A DNA stretch of 15,000 nt, taken from positions 1 to 15,000 of the forward strand of contig JAVBLD010000021.1 in the NCBI GenBank assembly GCA_031553705.1, written 5' to 3'. The notes below the pieces were generated by a model. It searched no databases, was not told the origin of the DNA, and was given only the letters and a program-made list of their open reading frames with translations. This document shows positions 1-7,574 of the stretch, one piece after another (within the stretch, counting starts at the first letter, position 1; each line of letters opens with the position of its first letter). Source of the stretch: JAVBLD01 sp031553705 (lineage in GTDB: Bacteria > Bacteroidota > Bacteroidia > Bacteroidales > Marinifilaceae). The position numbers were made by a program, and so were the translations under genes.

Positions 1-1
1 T

Positions 2-787
2 TATACCGATATCGAAGGCTTGATGTTCCATAATCTGGAATCACTCAACGCCGCCATAATCCAATCCCTGGGAAAGTTCAATGACCGCAAGCTTACCGGA
101 CGCAGTCACTCGCGCAGACAACTGTTCGAAGACGTGGAAAAAGACTATCTGGGAACTCTACCCTCAGTGCGGTATCAGATGAAGGAACGCAAATCTGCGA
201 CTGTAATGCGTAACAGCTATGTGACGCTGGGTAAGCATCATTACAGCGTGCCCAAGGAGTATATAGGCAAGCGTGTCGATATCGTCTACGATACTGACAC
301 GCTCGAAATCTTCCACGGTCTGAGACTGGTCACCACCCATCACCGAGATAACACCCCTTACGGTTACACCCAGAAGGAAGTGCACAACCTTCCTGGCCGG
401 CATGGTAGTTACGAAAAGAATCTGGACGAGATCTTTGAGCGATCCGCCCAGATAGACAATATCATCTTGCTCTACCTCAGGGAAGTGGCATCACAGAAGA
501 AATACCCACCTCTGGCGTTCCGTTCATGCAGAGGCATCCTTTCTTTGGAAAAGACCTTCGGTCTGGACAGACTTGTGGCGGCATGTGCCTGTGCATCGCA
601 GATGCGCGTTTACGGACATCAGGATATTATCGGTATCCTGAACCGGGGCGATGACTCCAACTTCCTGGCACAGGCAGATGAAGATACGGCTTGTGGCTCA
701 TCACTTGTGCATCACAAGAACATCCGTGGGCGTGAATACTTCTCAAAATCAACAACAAAATCAAACAGAAACAATGGAAACAAATAA
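2..787 (+). CDS. istA: IS21 transposase IstA, C-terminal part (5' truncated by window)
   Basis: IstA is the DDE-type transposase that cuts and joins the ends of IS21 elements. The reading frame is open from base 2 (YTDIEGLMFHN...) and runs 261 residues to TAA at 785-787, so the TTG at 20 is internal and not a start. Visible parts are the segment just after the catalytic core (GRSHSRRQLFEDVEKDYL), the small beta-barrel-like stretch typical of IstA C-termini (NSYVTLGKHHYSVPKEYIGK), and a helical tail. The N-terminal DNA-binding domain and at least most of the catalytic domain lie upstream of the window, so activity cannot be judged. The last 14 bases overlap the istB start, which suggests translational coupling. 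The frame is intact to its end, with no sign of decay. Confidence 0.9.
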   Translation, partial: YTDIEGLMFHNLESLNAAIIQSLGKFNDRKLTGRSHSRRQLFEDVEKDYLGTLPSVRYQMKERKSATVMRNSYVTLGKHHYSVPKEYIGKRVDIVYDTDTLEIFHGLRLVTTHHRDNTPYGYTQKEVHNLPGRHGSYEKNLDEIFERSAQIDNIILLYLREVASQKKYPPLAFRSCRGILSLEKTFGLDRLVAACACASQMRVYGHQDIIGILNRGDDSNFLAQADEDTACGSSLVHHKNIRGREYFSKSTTKSNRNNGNK

Positions 788-1556
788 TAAAACTGCACCC
801 GTTATCCAGGAGAAAGACCGCAATGGCATCTCGCTGGATCTGATGAAGCGTATGAACCTGCATGGTATGGCTACCGCCTTTCGGGAAAGTCTGCAGTCCA
901 CCGTGGCTGAGGCTATGACGGCTGACAGCTTCCTGGCATTACTGTTGGCCCGTGAATGGGACTACCGTTCGGATGTCGCCATAGAACGTCTGATTCGCGG
1001 GGCCGGATTTCGTTACAAAGCCTATCTTGAGGAAATAGACTACGCCATCAACCGCGGTCTTGACCGCAACCATATGGAGCGTCTCTCATCGCTCGACTTT
1101 ATCCGTCAAGGACAGAATCTCTTTATCACCGGCTCATCCGGTACAGGTAAAAGCTATATTGCCACAGCCATTGGTTATCAGGCATGCAAAGATGGAATAC
1201 GAACCAACTACGCCAGCGCCTCCAAACTGATGGGAGCTCTAAAGGTTGCAAAGACAAAGGGTACAGTCGAAGCCGAACTCAAGAAAATCGAACGATGCCC
1301 GTTGCTCATCCTGGATGACCTCTTTCTAGTACCTCTTGACGCTAAAGAACGTCCTATACTGCTAGACATCATCGAAGATCGTCATGAGCGAAAGTCCATC
1401 ATCATTACCTCGCAACTGCCGGTTGCTGACTGGTACGATGCAATCGGTGACCCAACAGTCGCTGACGCTATCCTTGACCGCATTGTACACCCGGCACATC
1501 AGATTGAACTGACCGGGGAGAGCGTGAGAAAAATGAAGGTAGGTAAAAACAGATAA
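774..1556 (+). CDS. istB: IS21 helper ATPase IstB
   Basis: IstB is a AAA+ ATPase related to the replication loader DnaC. It remodels target DNA and activates IstA. I chose the ATG at 774 (METNNKTAPV..., 260 residues): the frame is open further upstream, but this start gives the usual IstB length of about 250-260 residues and the usual short overlap with istA. Visible motifs are Walker A GSSGTGKS at residues 120-127, Walker B LLILDDL at 177-183, and a sensor-1-like stretch IIITSQ at 209-214. The N-terminal helical region (about 20-110) contains the family feature MNLHGMATAFRE. All motifs are intact, so the protein should be functional if IstA is. Confidence 0.95.
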   Translation: METNNKTAPVIQEKDRNGISLDLMKRMNLHGMATAFRESLQSTVAEAMTADSFLALLLAREWDYRSDVAIERLIRGAGFRYKAYLEEIDYAINRGLDRNHMERLSSLDFIRQGQNLFITGSSGTGKSYIATAIGYQACKDGIRTNYASASKLMGALKVAKTKGTVEAELKKIERCPLLILDDLFLVPLDAKERPILLDIIEDRHERKSIIITSQLPVADWYDAIGDPTVADAILDRIVHPAHQIELTGESVRKMKVGKNR

Positions 1557-1569
1557 ACCAAAATAAAAA

Positions 1570-1674
1570 TGACCCCGTCGGCCAGGATACTTTGGGGGTC
1601 AAAATAAAAAATTTTAAGGGGTCAACTTCGCATTGGCGCACGGGGTCAACGCGCACTGGATTTTCCAGGGGTCA
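1570..1674 (+). repeat. IS21 right end with four iterated GGGGTCA sites
   Basis: GGGGTCA occurs four times in direct orientation, at 1595-1601, 1618-1624, 1642-1648 and 1668-1674, with steps of 23, 24 and 26 bases. The outermost and innermost copies share more than the core: in 24-base windows ending at 1601 and 1674 about 15 positions agree, including GGAT. An inverted copy, TGACCCC, lies at 1570-1576 and could pair with 1595-1601. IS21 elements are known to carry several transposase-binding repeats at each end, so these are most likely IstA sites. The terminal inverted repeat would begin TGACCCCTGG when read inward from 1674. Confidence 0.75.
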
Positions 1675-1861
1675 TCAGGTTAGAGGCCAAACAAAGCGAG
1701 AAGACCAAACACTTTCTAGACATTTTTTATAAAAAAGACTGACACTCAGGCAAGCTCATTTTATATGGTCTTTCCGGAATATAGAATCGTGAAGAATATG
1801 TTTTTGATCTATTCGACCAAGATAGAAGCCCATCCGCTCAACGACATCTATTTACACAGAT
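1675..1861. other. Spacer between IS right end and purE
   Basis: These 187 bases carry no gene I can support. An A/T palindrome lies at about 1724-1737 (TTTTTTATAAAAAA). No clear GC-rich terminator for purE is visible, so purE transcription may run on towards the IS. From memory, ispG often follows purE in Bacteroides; it is not seen here, and its place would be at or beyond the insertion. Confidence 0.5.
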
Positions 1862-2368
1862 TTAATTTACCTTATACTCATACTTTACATGTTCCAGCTC
1901 TTTATTAGCCTCCACAATTTTTTTCTTTAGCGACTCTTTAAAGTCAGCGATTTTCGTTTTCAATTCCGGATCGCCAACGGCCAGGATTTGGGCAGCCAGG
2001 ATACCGGCATTCATTGCGCCGTTAATGGCAACCGTTGCAACAGGAATTCCCGGAGGCATCTGGGCGATGGCCAGCAAAGCATCCATTCCGTCCAATGTCG
2101 CGTTGATAGGTACTCCGATAACCGGCAACGTTGTCATTGCAGCTATCACACCCGGCAAATGGGCTGCCATACCGGCACCGGCGATGATCACATCCACACC
2201 CCTCTTTTGTGCGTTTCTTGCAAACTCTTCTACCTCATTCGGCGTACGATGGGCCGAAAGCGCGTAGATTTCAAAAGGGATACAAAAATCATTCAATACT
2301 TTGGCTGCTTTTTCCATGACAGACAAATCGGATGTGCTGCCCATGATAATACTTACTTTTGGAGTCAT
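1862..2368 (-). CDS. purE: N5-carboxyaminoimidazole ribonucleotide mutase (PurE, class I)
   Basis: PurE converts N5-CAIR to CAIR in de novo purine synthesis in the cytoplasm, working after PurK. The 168-residue length fits class I PurE. The family motifs are clear: GSTSD at residues 10-14 in the nucleotide-binding loop, SAHRTP at 38-43 with the catalytic His, GAGMAAHLPG at 64-73, and QMPPGIPVATVAI at 103-115. The start ATG sits just before the conserved first strand (KVSIIMGS), so the N-terminus is secure. The gene is divergent from hpt, another purine gene, and points at the IS. I found no convincing promoter box upstream on the minus strand. The usual Bacteroides partner gcvH is not upstream here. 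Confidence 0.96.
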   Translation of the reverse strand: MTPKVSIIMGSTSDLSVMEKAAKVLNDFCIPFEIYALSAHRTPNEVEEFARNAQKRGVDVIIAGAGMAAHLPGVIAAMTTLPVIGVPINATLDGMDALLAIAQMPPGIPVATVAINGAMNAGILAAQILAVGDPELKTKIADFKESLKKKIVEANKELEHVKYEYKVN

Positions 2369-2483
2369 CTTTCCGTATATTTAAATAGCCTAATATTATT
2401 ACTCTATCCCCGGACTCGTAATTCCTTTTTTCCAGGAAATGACAAAAACAATAAAAAAGTCGACAGACTTAAATTCAAAATAG

Positions 2484-2491
2484 TACTTTTG
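2484..2491 (+). promoter_or_regulatory. Candidate Bacteroidales -7 box upstream of hpt
   Basis: TACTTTTG matches the Bacteroidetes -7 consensus TAnnTTTG. It would start transcription near 2498, giving a leader of roughly 50 bases for hpt. The -33 element is weak or absent. Confidence 0.55.
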
Positions 2492-2518
2492 CACAAAGAA
2501 AACAAAAAAAAATCACTT

Positions 2519-2539
2519 TCAATTGTCAATTTTCAATTA
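2519..2539 (+). repeat. Three tandem heptamers TCAATTN in the hpt leader
   Basis: TCAATTG, TCAATTT and TCAATTA follow one another without a gap and end seven bases before the hpt ATG. They lie within the presumed transcript, so they would affect RNA or translation if they have any role. The copies differ only in the seventh base. This may be no more than a low-complexity expansion. Confidence 0.7.
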
Positions 2540-2546
2540 CTTTATT

Positions 2547-3089
2547 ATGAAAACAGTCAAACTACACGATAAAACATTCCAGATGTTTATTGAAGCTTCG
2601 GCAATTGACGAGGCAATTGAAAATATGGCAGAGCAGATGAACCAAGAGCTAAAAAATGATAGCCCCCTGTTTATAAGTGTTCTGAACGGTTCTTTCATGT
2701 TCACTTCCGACCTGTTAAAACATATCACAATCCCCGGAACAGAAGTCTCCTTCGTAAGAATCTCTTCTTATGCAGGAACCTCGTCCACTGAAGAGGTCAG
2801 GGAACTGATCGGTTTACAGGACGATATCTCCGGAAGAAATGTCGTTATCCTCGAAGACATTATCGATTCCGGAAGGTCTATGGTCCATCTGATCGACATG
2901 ATAAAACAGCGGAATCCCAAGCAGATTCTGGTATCAGCATTATTCTACAAGCCGGAAGCCATCACCTGCCCCATTGAAATAGATTATTGCAGTATGGAAT
3001 TGGAAAACGACTTTGTCGTAGGCAGAGGCTTGGATTATAATGGACTGGGAAGAAATCTTCCCGACCTCTATATACTAATTGAAGAATAA
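2547..3089 (+). CDS. hpt: Hypoxanthine phosphoribosyltransferase
   Basis: The enzyme joins hypoxanthine (and often guanine) to PRPP, giving IMP or GMP in purine salvage. The ATG at 2547 (MKTVKLHDK..., 180 residues) is preferred over an in-frame start at 2523, which lies inside the heptamer repeat and would add a non-conserved MSIFNYFI. The PRPP-binding motif VVILEDIIDSGRS is at residues 99-111, with the two acidic residues in ED. The flexible loop SSYAG is at 73-77, and the C-terminal purine-binding segment, including DFVVGRGLDYNG, follows at 155-166. obg begins 33 bases downstream on the same strand, so the two are probably cotranscribed. From memory, many Bacteroides have adk between these genes; it is absent here. 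Confidence 0.96.
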   Translation: MKTVKLHDKTFQMFIEASAIDEAIENMAEQMNQELKNDSPLFISVLNGSFMFTSDLLKHITIPGTEVSFVRISSYAGTSSTEEVRELIGLQDDISGRNVVILEDIIDSGRSMVHLIDMIKQRNPKQILVSALFYKPEAITCPIEIDYCSMELENDFVVGRGLDYNGLGRNLPDLYILIEE

Positions 3090-3122
3090 AAACAGCCGAA
3101 TCACTCATTATTAATTATATAA

Positions 3123-4112
3123 ATGACTACAACAAACTTTGTCGATTATGTGAAGATCTTTTGCCGGAGTGGAGCCGGGGGACCGGGTTCCGCGCATCTC
3201 CACCGGGATAACCTGACTGCAAAAGGAGGACCTGACGGAGGAGACGGCGGACGAGGCGGTCATGTGATCATCCGGGGGAATCGTAACCATTGGACGTTGA
3301 TCCATCTCAAATACCAACGGCACGTATTTGCCGAAGACGGCGCTTCCGGCAGTAAATGCCGCAGTACCGGAGCCGACGGGAAAGATGTGGTCATTGAAGT
3401 GCCGCTGGGTACCGTTGCCAGGGATGCTGAAACCGGCGAGACAATTTGCGAGATCACTAGAGACGGAGAGCAGCAAACCATCGTAAAAGGCGGCCGGGGA
3501 GGCCTCGGAAACTGGAATTTCCGCTCGGCTACAAATCAAACACCCCGTTATGCACAGCCGGGAGAATCCCGCGTGGAGCGTAGCGTTATATTGGAATTAA
3601 AGGTATTGGCCGACGTTGGGCTGGTAGGATTTCCAAATGCCGGCAAATCGACTCTTCTATCCGTAATGTCCGCTGCGAAACCGGAAATCGCCAACTATCC
3701 CTTTACGACACTCGTACCAAATCTCGGAATCGTTTCGTATCGCGAGGGGCGCTCATTTGTTATGGCGGACATCCCAGGCATTATTGAAGGCGCACACACC
3801 GGAAAAGGATTGGGTTTACGCTTTTTAAGGCATATCGAACGCAACTCGATCCTGTTGTTTATGATACCTACCGACAGTAAAGATATCCGCACCGAATACA
3901 ATATCCTGTTGAATGAACTTAAACAATATAATCCGGAACTACTGGATAAAAAACGAGTACTGGCCATCTCAAAATGCGACTATATCGACAAAGAACTCAT
4001 TGCCGAAATAGAAAAAGACCTGCCGGATATTCCGTATGTTTTTATCTCCTCCATTACCAGGAGCGGTATCACGGAACTAAAAGACCTGTTATGGAGATCC
4101 CTGAACGAATAG
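3123..4112 (+). CDS. obg: GTPase Obg (CgtA), lacking a C-terminal tail
   Basis: Obg is a ribosome-associated GTPase needed for 50S assembly and growth control. Residues 1-157 form the glycine-rich Obg fold, with runs such as GGPDGGDGGRGGHV. The G domain follows: G1 GFPNAGKST at 169-177, switch I region NYPFTT at 192-196 and just before, G3 DIPG at 216-219, G4 as SKCD at 283-286 in place of the usual NKxD, and G5 ISS at 308-310. The protein ends at LLWRSLNE (329 residues), directly after the last helix of the G domain. Bacteroides homologues, as I recall, are close to 390 residues with an acidic tail, so this one is short. The stop is followed at once by a terminator region. Confidence 0.95.
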   Translation: MTTTNFVDYVKIFCRSGAGGPGSAHLHRDNLTAKGGPDGGDGGRGGHVIIRGNRNHWTLIHLKYQRHVFAEDGASGSKCRSTGADGKDVVIEVPLGTVARDAETGETICEITRDGEQQTIVKGGRGGLGNWNFRSATNQTPRYAQPGESRVERSVILELKVLADVGLVGFPNAGKSTLLSVMSAAKPEIANYPFTTLVPNLGIVSYREGRSFVMADIPGIIEGAHTGKGLGLRFLRHIERNSILLFMIPTDSKDIRTEYNILLNELKQYNPELLDKKRVLAISKCDYIDKELIAEIEKDLPDIPYVFISSITRSGITELKDLLWRSLNE

Positions 4113-4151
4113 CTGATCAATGAGGTGAAAATGATTTTTCAGAAATAAATG

Positions 4152-4183
4152 AGGGGCTGTCTAACAAAGTTTAGACAGCCCCT
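4152..4183. terminator. Shared hairpin terminator between obg and the convergent operon
   Basis: A perfect 13-bp stem pairs 4152-4164 (AGGGGCTGTCTAA) with 4171-4183, with a six-base loop. On the plus strand TAATTATACTTTTTAT follows; on the minus strand CATTTATTTC follows. It sits between two convergent genes and probably serves both, more strongly for obg. GGGGCTGTC hairpins of this kind are familiar from Bacteroides intergenic regions. Confidence 0.8.
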
Positions 4184-4268
4184 TAATTATACTTTTTATC
4201 TATCAATACAGCATAACGGCATCATCTCACCTGAAGGACAGGATGGCAATGATGGTTATGATGCAAAG

Positions 4269-4805
4269 TTATGTTACGACCACATAAAAATCATGGGCAT
4301 AGTAACGAAATAACTGATATTCCTCTGTATTAGCGTCTTTTAATTTTTCTTTCAGCCAAGAATGATTCTCTTCCCATTTCTCATTGTATATCTCCGGAGC
4401 CCAGTTATTTTCATACCTTATTGCAACCAACTTAAAATTATAACCTTCTTTATCTTTACCAAAGAAAGCATATTGGTCATCAGGAATATACAAAAATTTT
4501 AATAGATCCTCCGGACTGGGGGAATTATAAAACTTCTCTTCGTCAAGCAATACATAAGGAAAAGCAGAGATTTGAAAATCATCCAGCCTATACAGCGTTC
4601 TAAACAACGGACTAGAAGTATTGTCTTTAGTTTTCGGAAGTAATTTTAAAAAATCTTTCAATCCTTCTATTACTCCTTTTTCTTTATCAGACAAACTTAT
4701 TCCTCTTGTTAACAGATTAGCCGTTACCTCATTTCTCGCAACTTCTTTATTATTACAAGATATCAATACTGAAAATAGCATAAACCATAAAATCAATGTT
4801 CTCAT
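4269..4805 (-). CDS. Small hypothetical lipoprotein
   Basis: I do not recognise a family for this 178-residue protein. Its N-terminus is a lipoprotein signal: a charged start (MR), a hydrophobic stretch, and lipobox LISC with Cys17 as the lipidated residue, followed by NNKE. The mature part is rich in acidic residues, Lys and aromatic residues (for example YLFIPDD-like and NYNFKL-like segments) and looks globular, with no transmembrane helix. It is the last gene of a minus-strand run, 40 bases after the DUF4097-like gene, so it may share its transcript. The gene is visibly richer in A+T than its neighbours, which could reflect recent acquisition or weak selection. Location is inferred to be the outer membrane or periplasm. 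Confidence 0.75.
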   Translation of the reverse strand: MRTLILWFMLFSVLISCNNKEVARNEVTANLLTRGISLSDKEKGVIEGLKDFLKLLPKTKDNTSSPLFRTLYRLDDFQISAFPYVLLDEEKFYNSPSPEDLLKFLYIPDDQYAFFGKDKEGYNFKLVAIRYENNWAPEIYNEKWEENHSWLKEKLKDANTEEYQLFRYYAHDFYVVVT

Positions 4806-4845
4806 AACTTACAGTATTTATTATTTGCAATAAATTGATAAAACT

Positions 4846-5889
4846 TTATTGAATATAAAGACTTCCGTTGGATAGGTTTAAAATTACCTTACCGCCATAT
4901 TTCGGGTTCCCGACGGTTTTCGAAGCAACCATGACATTCTTCTTCGGGGTGGGACGCTCGTCCAATACCATATCGCAAGGCAGCTCCATCTTTAGCGACT
5001 TGTTATACCTGATTTCCAGATGATAACCCGCGTCATCCATAAAAGTAAGACCGACCTTTGTAAAGAATCCGGTAATATTGACTTCGGAGAAATCCGTATG
5101 GATATTCCGCACATTTATCTCTCCCCATTTCATATCCATATTTAGCATACTGCCTATATCCTGTACCTCATATTTTGTATAGGATGAACTACCGCTCATC
5201 TCTTCGATCTCCCCTAAAGATATTGATCCCCCGAACGAACGTATGTTCAGCTTTTCTATCTTACCCAACAAACCGCTACTACTGGTGGTCACCAACTTTA
5301 CTCTTTCCGCGTTTTCAATTTTCATCTCACACGATTTGAATTCGCCGCTCATCACCCCGACATCGGCAATCTCAAAACTTCCTCCTTCCTGCTTGATATA
5401 AAGTTCACCCTCTTTTACCGAATTCGCCGTAAAGCTTCCGGATTTTATATCCACATTTACCTCCCCGACAAAATCGGTCATCATCACATTGCCGTTCGTA
5501 TTAATCAAACGCAATCTCATTCCTTCCGGAACAACCACCGTATAGTCGATGTTCACCGTCGTCCCGGCCAGCAACTGCGTCAAAGCGATATCCTTGGCAA
5601 TATCGGTTTCAAAATTCAATGCGTTTCCGGCATAGGTTTCCCTTATGGTCACAAGATCCAGCATTTCATCCGCTTTGGCGTCGGTCTTAGCCGTTGCCAC
5701 AATCCGTACGGAAACCTCAATCTGGTTCCCCGTTGACTGCTCTACTTCGATCCGTCCGTATTTGTTTGAGATGACCAACTCTTCGAATCCTTTTTTAGGA
5801 ATCTTCCTCTGATACTTCTTCTCGCTTACGGAAGCATATATACTTGCATGACACAAGCATAGCAATAGTACTAATACAACTGTCCTCAT
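4846..5889 (-). CDS. Exported DUF4097-like beta-strand repeat protein
   Basis: This 347-residue protein begins with a signal peptide (MRTVVLVLLLCLCHASIYAS), probably cut near residue 19-20; the Cys residues in it do not form a good lipobox. The mature part opens with the DUF4097-like pattern FEELVISNKYGRIEVEQ and continues as short beta strands separated by turns, such as LRLINTNGNVMMTD and VDIKSGSFTANSV. This suggests a right-handed beta-helix-like stack. Such proteins in Bacteroidota are periplasmic or surface-associated and of unknown role; they often lie beside anti-sigma or envelope-stress genes, none of which is seen here. It starts 93 bases after the DUF4924 stop, with no evident promoter between, so readthrough from the rplY operon is plausible. 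The family call is by pattern only. Confidence 0.75.
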   Translation of the reverse strand: MRTVVLVLLLCLCHASIYASVSEKKYQRKIPKKGFEELVISNKYGRIEVEQSTGNQIEVSVRIVATAKTDAKADEMLDLVTIRETYAGNALNFETDIAKDIALTQLLAGTTVNIDYTVVVPEGMRLRLINTNGNVMMTDFVGEVNVDIKSGSFTANSVKEGELYIKQEGGSFEIADVGVMSGEFKSCEMKIENAERVKLVTTSSSGLLGKIEKLNIRSFGGSISLGEIEEMSGSSSYTKYEVQDIGSMLNMDMKWGEINVRNIHTDFSEVNITGFFTKVGLTFMDDAGYHLEIRYNKSLKMELPCDMVLDERPTPKKNVMVASKTVGNPKYGGKVILNLSNGSLYIQ

Positions 5890-5982
5890 ATGCGTTCATT
5901 TAACTATGAATCCTGTATCCTGATCTCCCCAGCATTACATTACTCCAAATCCGACATTTACACTACAGTCACTCTTCATCCC

Positions 5983-6528
5983 CTATCTCTTTGCCTCCTC
6001 GTCCTCCAATTGCTTATATTTTGCCGAAAGATAACCGAGCATCTTACTGAAAGTTGCCATAGCAGCCTCCGTCTGCGAGTGTATCTCTCTTTTTTGCAAC
6101 CGCAACATAAACTGGCCGTACAATGCATTCAGCCCTAACTCAACATCCGATATATCCTCCCCTGCATCCGATCTTACCCTGAAATCCGCCAAATTGGCGG
6201 CAGCCATCGTCACCAAGTGCTGATACTCCCTGTCGTGCGCTTTATTCAACAGGTAAATATGCAGGTCCGTTAACTCATCCACATTATTCTTTAATGCCTG
6301 AATATGCCCTTTTTCAACGACTCCCTCCCGCTTCATGATGGCAACAATATTATCATACCAATCGTGCAACTCCTTTGCCGTAGCCTCATTAATCTGAAAA
6401 CGGCTTACGACATACCGGTCCACAAGGTCAATATCCAAGCCGACTCCCCGGAGCAGATCTTCCACCTGCCACATATACAGGATATATTCGGCAATATTAC
6501 TCTTCTTCCTTTCCCTTGCAATTAACAT
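5983..6528 (-). CDS. DUF4924 family protein
   Basis: A 181-residue, mostly helical soluble protein with no signal peptide. The opening IARERKKSNIAEYILYMWQVEDLLRG is split here as residues 3-28 and matches the characteristic N-terminus of the Bacteroidetes family DUF4924 as I remember it. The rest is amphipathic helices (for instance ELTDLHIYLLNK and ELGLNALYGQFMLRLQKR). No catalytic motif is visible and the function is unknown. It lies 24 bases after the S4-protein gene in the order rplY-pth-S4-DUF4924, which is common in Bacteroides relatives and hints at a role near translation or RNA. Start ATG at 6528 gives the conserved first residues. Confidence 0.85.
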   Translation of the reverse strand: MLIARERKKSNIAEYILYMWQVEDLLRGVGLDIDLVDRYVVSRFQINEATAKELHDWYDNIVAIMKREGVVEKGHIQALKNNVDELTDLHIYLLNKAHDREYQHLVTMAAANLADFRVRSDAGEDISDVELGLNALYGQFMLRLQKREIHSQTEAAMATFSKMLGYLSAKYKQLEDEEAKR

Positions 6529-6552
6529 ACCAAAACATATTAAGATTTACTC

Positions 6553-6939
6553 TTAATCTCCCTTTAACTTATCTATCATCCGGCGATCCCTCTTTGTCGG
6601 TCGCCCTATGCCACGGTCACGGCGTTCAAAACCCGGATTTTTTATTACATCCAACAGGGCTAGCTTTTCCGGTGGCGTCACATCCTCTACAAACTCCACA
6701 GCCAACTGGGCCGACATCCTCTTCGATGTCACTTGCTTCACCAGGTAGTGGCGCTCTATCGGTGGGATCCGTACCAAAACCTCATCTCCTTTTTTAACCT
6801 CCCTTGAAGCTTTGACATGCTGTCCTCCGATCGAAACATGCCCTTTCGTACACTCTTCGGCGGCCAGTGAGCGCGTTTTAAATATCCGTACAGCCCATAA
6901 CCATTTGTCTATCCTTACCTTCTCTTCTACCGGATTCAT
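6553..6939 (-). CDS. S4-domain RNA-binding protein, Hsp15 (HslR) type
   Basis: The 128-residue protein carries an S4 RNA-binding domain from about residue 8 to 70, opening with VRIDKWLWAVRIFKTRS and continuing through the turn KGHVSIGGQHVKAS. The C-terminus is strongly basic (RRDRGIGRPTKRDRR). This is the layout of Hsp15, which in E. coli binds stalled 50S subunits carrying peptidyl-tRNA and helps rescue them. The neighbour seven bases upstream is pth, peptidyl-tRNA hydrolase, which fits a shared role in clearing stalled peptidyl-tRNA. The symbol hslR would be reasonable but is assigned by resemblance, so it is left blank. Confidence 0.92.
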   Translation of the reverse strand: MNPVEEKVRIDKWLWAVRIFKTRSLAAEECTKGHVSIGGQHVKASREVKKGDEVLVRIPPIERHYLVKQVTSKRMSAQLAVEFVEDVTPPEKLALLDVIKNPGFERRDRGIGRPTKRDRRMIDKLKGD

Positions 6940-6946
6940 ATAGCCC

Positions 6947-7525
6947 TTATTTTGGTTCCAGGAAGTCGCCGTTGTACATACTCATCGTCCGGGTACCTCC
7001 TAACAGGATAAAATTAGTTATTATTTTCCCACAATGTTCCAACAATGCCGGAAGTTTTTCTTTTTCTTCCGGATGCCACTTTCCCAACACATAATTCACC
7101 TGATGGCCTTTTGAGAATTCATTGCCGATCCCGAACCTTAAACGAGCATAATTTATCGTTTCCAATAACGTGTTGATACTCTTCAAGCCGTTATGCCCTC
7201 CGTCACCTCCCTGGCATCTCAGCCGCAATGTACCGAAAGGCAAAGCCAAGTCATCTACGATCACCAGCAACCTCTCCGGAATGATTTTTTCCCGCTGCAC
7301 CCAATAGCGGACGGCATTCCCGCTTAAATTCATATAGGTATTCGGTTTCAGCAGAACAAGCGTTCTCCCCTGCACTTTGGTTTCACATACCGCCCCATAG
7401 CGCTTACTCTCAAAAACAGCATTGGACGCCTTTGCAAAAGCGTCCAACACACCAAATCCGATATTATGCCGTGTATCCTGATATCCCGGGCCGATATTTC
7501 CTAACCCAACAATAAGATACTTCAT
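6947..7525 (-). CDS. pth: Peptidyl-tRNA hydrolase
   Basis: Pth cleaves the ester bond of peptidyl-tRNAs that drop off the ribosome, recycling tRNA. Length 192 residues is normal. The active site is intact: Asn10 in GLGN, His20 in DTRHNIGF, the asparagines of PNTYMNLSG at 61-69, the Asp pair at 91-92 in VIVDDLALPFG, and GGDGGHNG at 106-113. The start fits the conserved MKYLIVGLGN. It lies between rplY (49 bases upstream) and the S4 protein (7 bases downstream) in an apparent operon, a recurrent ctc-pth order in bacteria. Confidence 0.97.
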   Translation of the reverse strand: MKYLIVGLGNIGPGYQDTRHNIGFGVLDAFAKASNAVFESKRYGAVCETKVQGRTLVLLKPNTYMNLSGNAVRYWVQREKIIPERLLVIVDDLALPFGTLRLRCQGGDGGHNGLKSINTLLETINYARLRFGIGNEFSKGHQVNYVLGKWHPEEKEKLPALLEHCGKIITNFILLGGTRTMSMYNGDFLEPK

Positions 7526-7574
7526 ATTATACTGGTTTATGGCCTATCCTTTCGGAAAAACCTGTCTTTTCTGA

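Larger units (their letters stand above)
1..1674 (+). mobile_element. IS21-family insertion sequence, 3' part (left end outside window)
   Basis: The stretch holds the end of an istA transposase gene, a complete istB helper ATPase gene overlapping it by 14 bases, and a terminal region ending in GGGGTCA at 1668-1674. This order and overlap are the hallmark of the IS21 family. The right boundary is set at 1674 because IS21 elements normally read TG...CA and the outermost repeat ends there in CA; 1677 (TCATCA) is an alternative I cannot exclude. The left end and the target duplication are not visible. The element looks somewhat richer in G+C than the chromosome beside it, as expected for a mobile insertion. 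It lies about 190 bases beyond the purE stop codon and does not break any gene I can recognise. Confidence 0.88.

Noticed and set aside
651..773. Upstream extension of istB to a start at 651
   Set aside because: The added 41 residues overlap istA by over 130 bases and do not look like IstB; the ATG at 774 gives the family length.
1765..1910. Short plus-strand frame beginning MVFPEYRIVKNMF in the IS-purE spacer
   Set aside because: It runs into the 3' end of purE on the opposite strand, has no promoter or recognisable family, and is short enough to be chance.
1988..2572. Plus-strand open frame of 194 codons across purE
   Set aside because: It is antisense to a well-conserved purE and its translation is low-quality (rich in Cys, His and Arg) without any motif.
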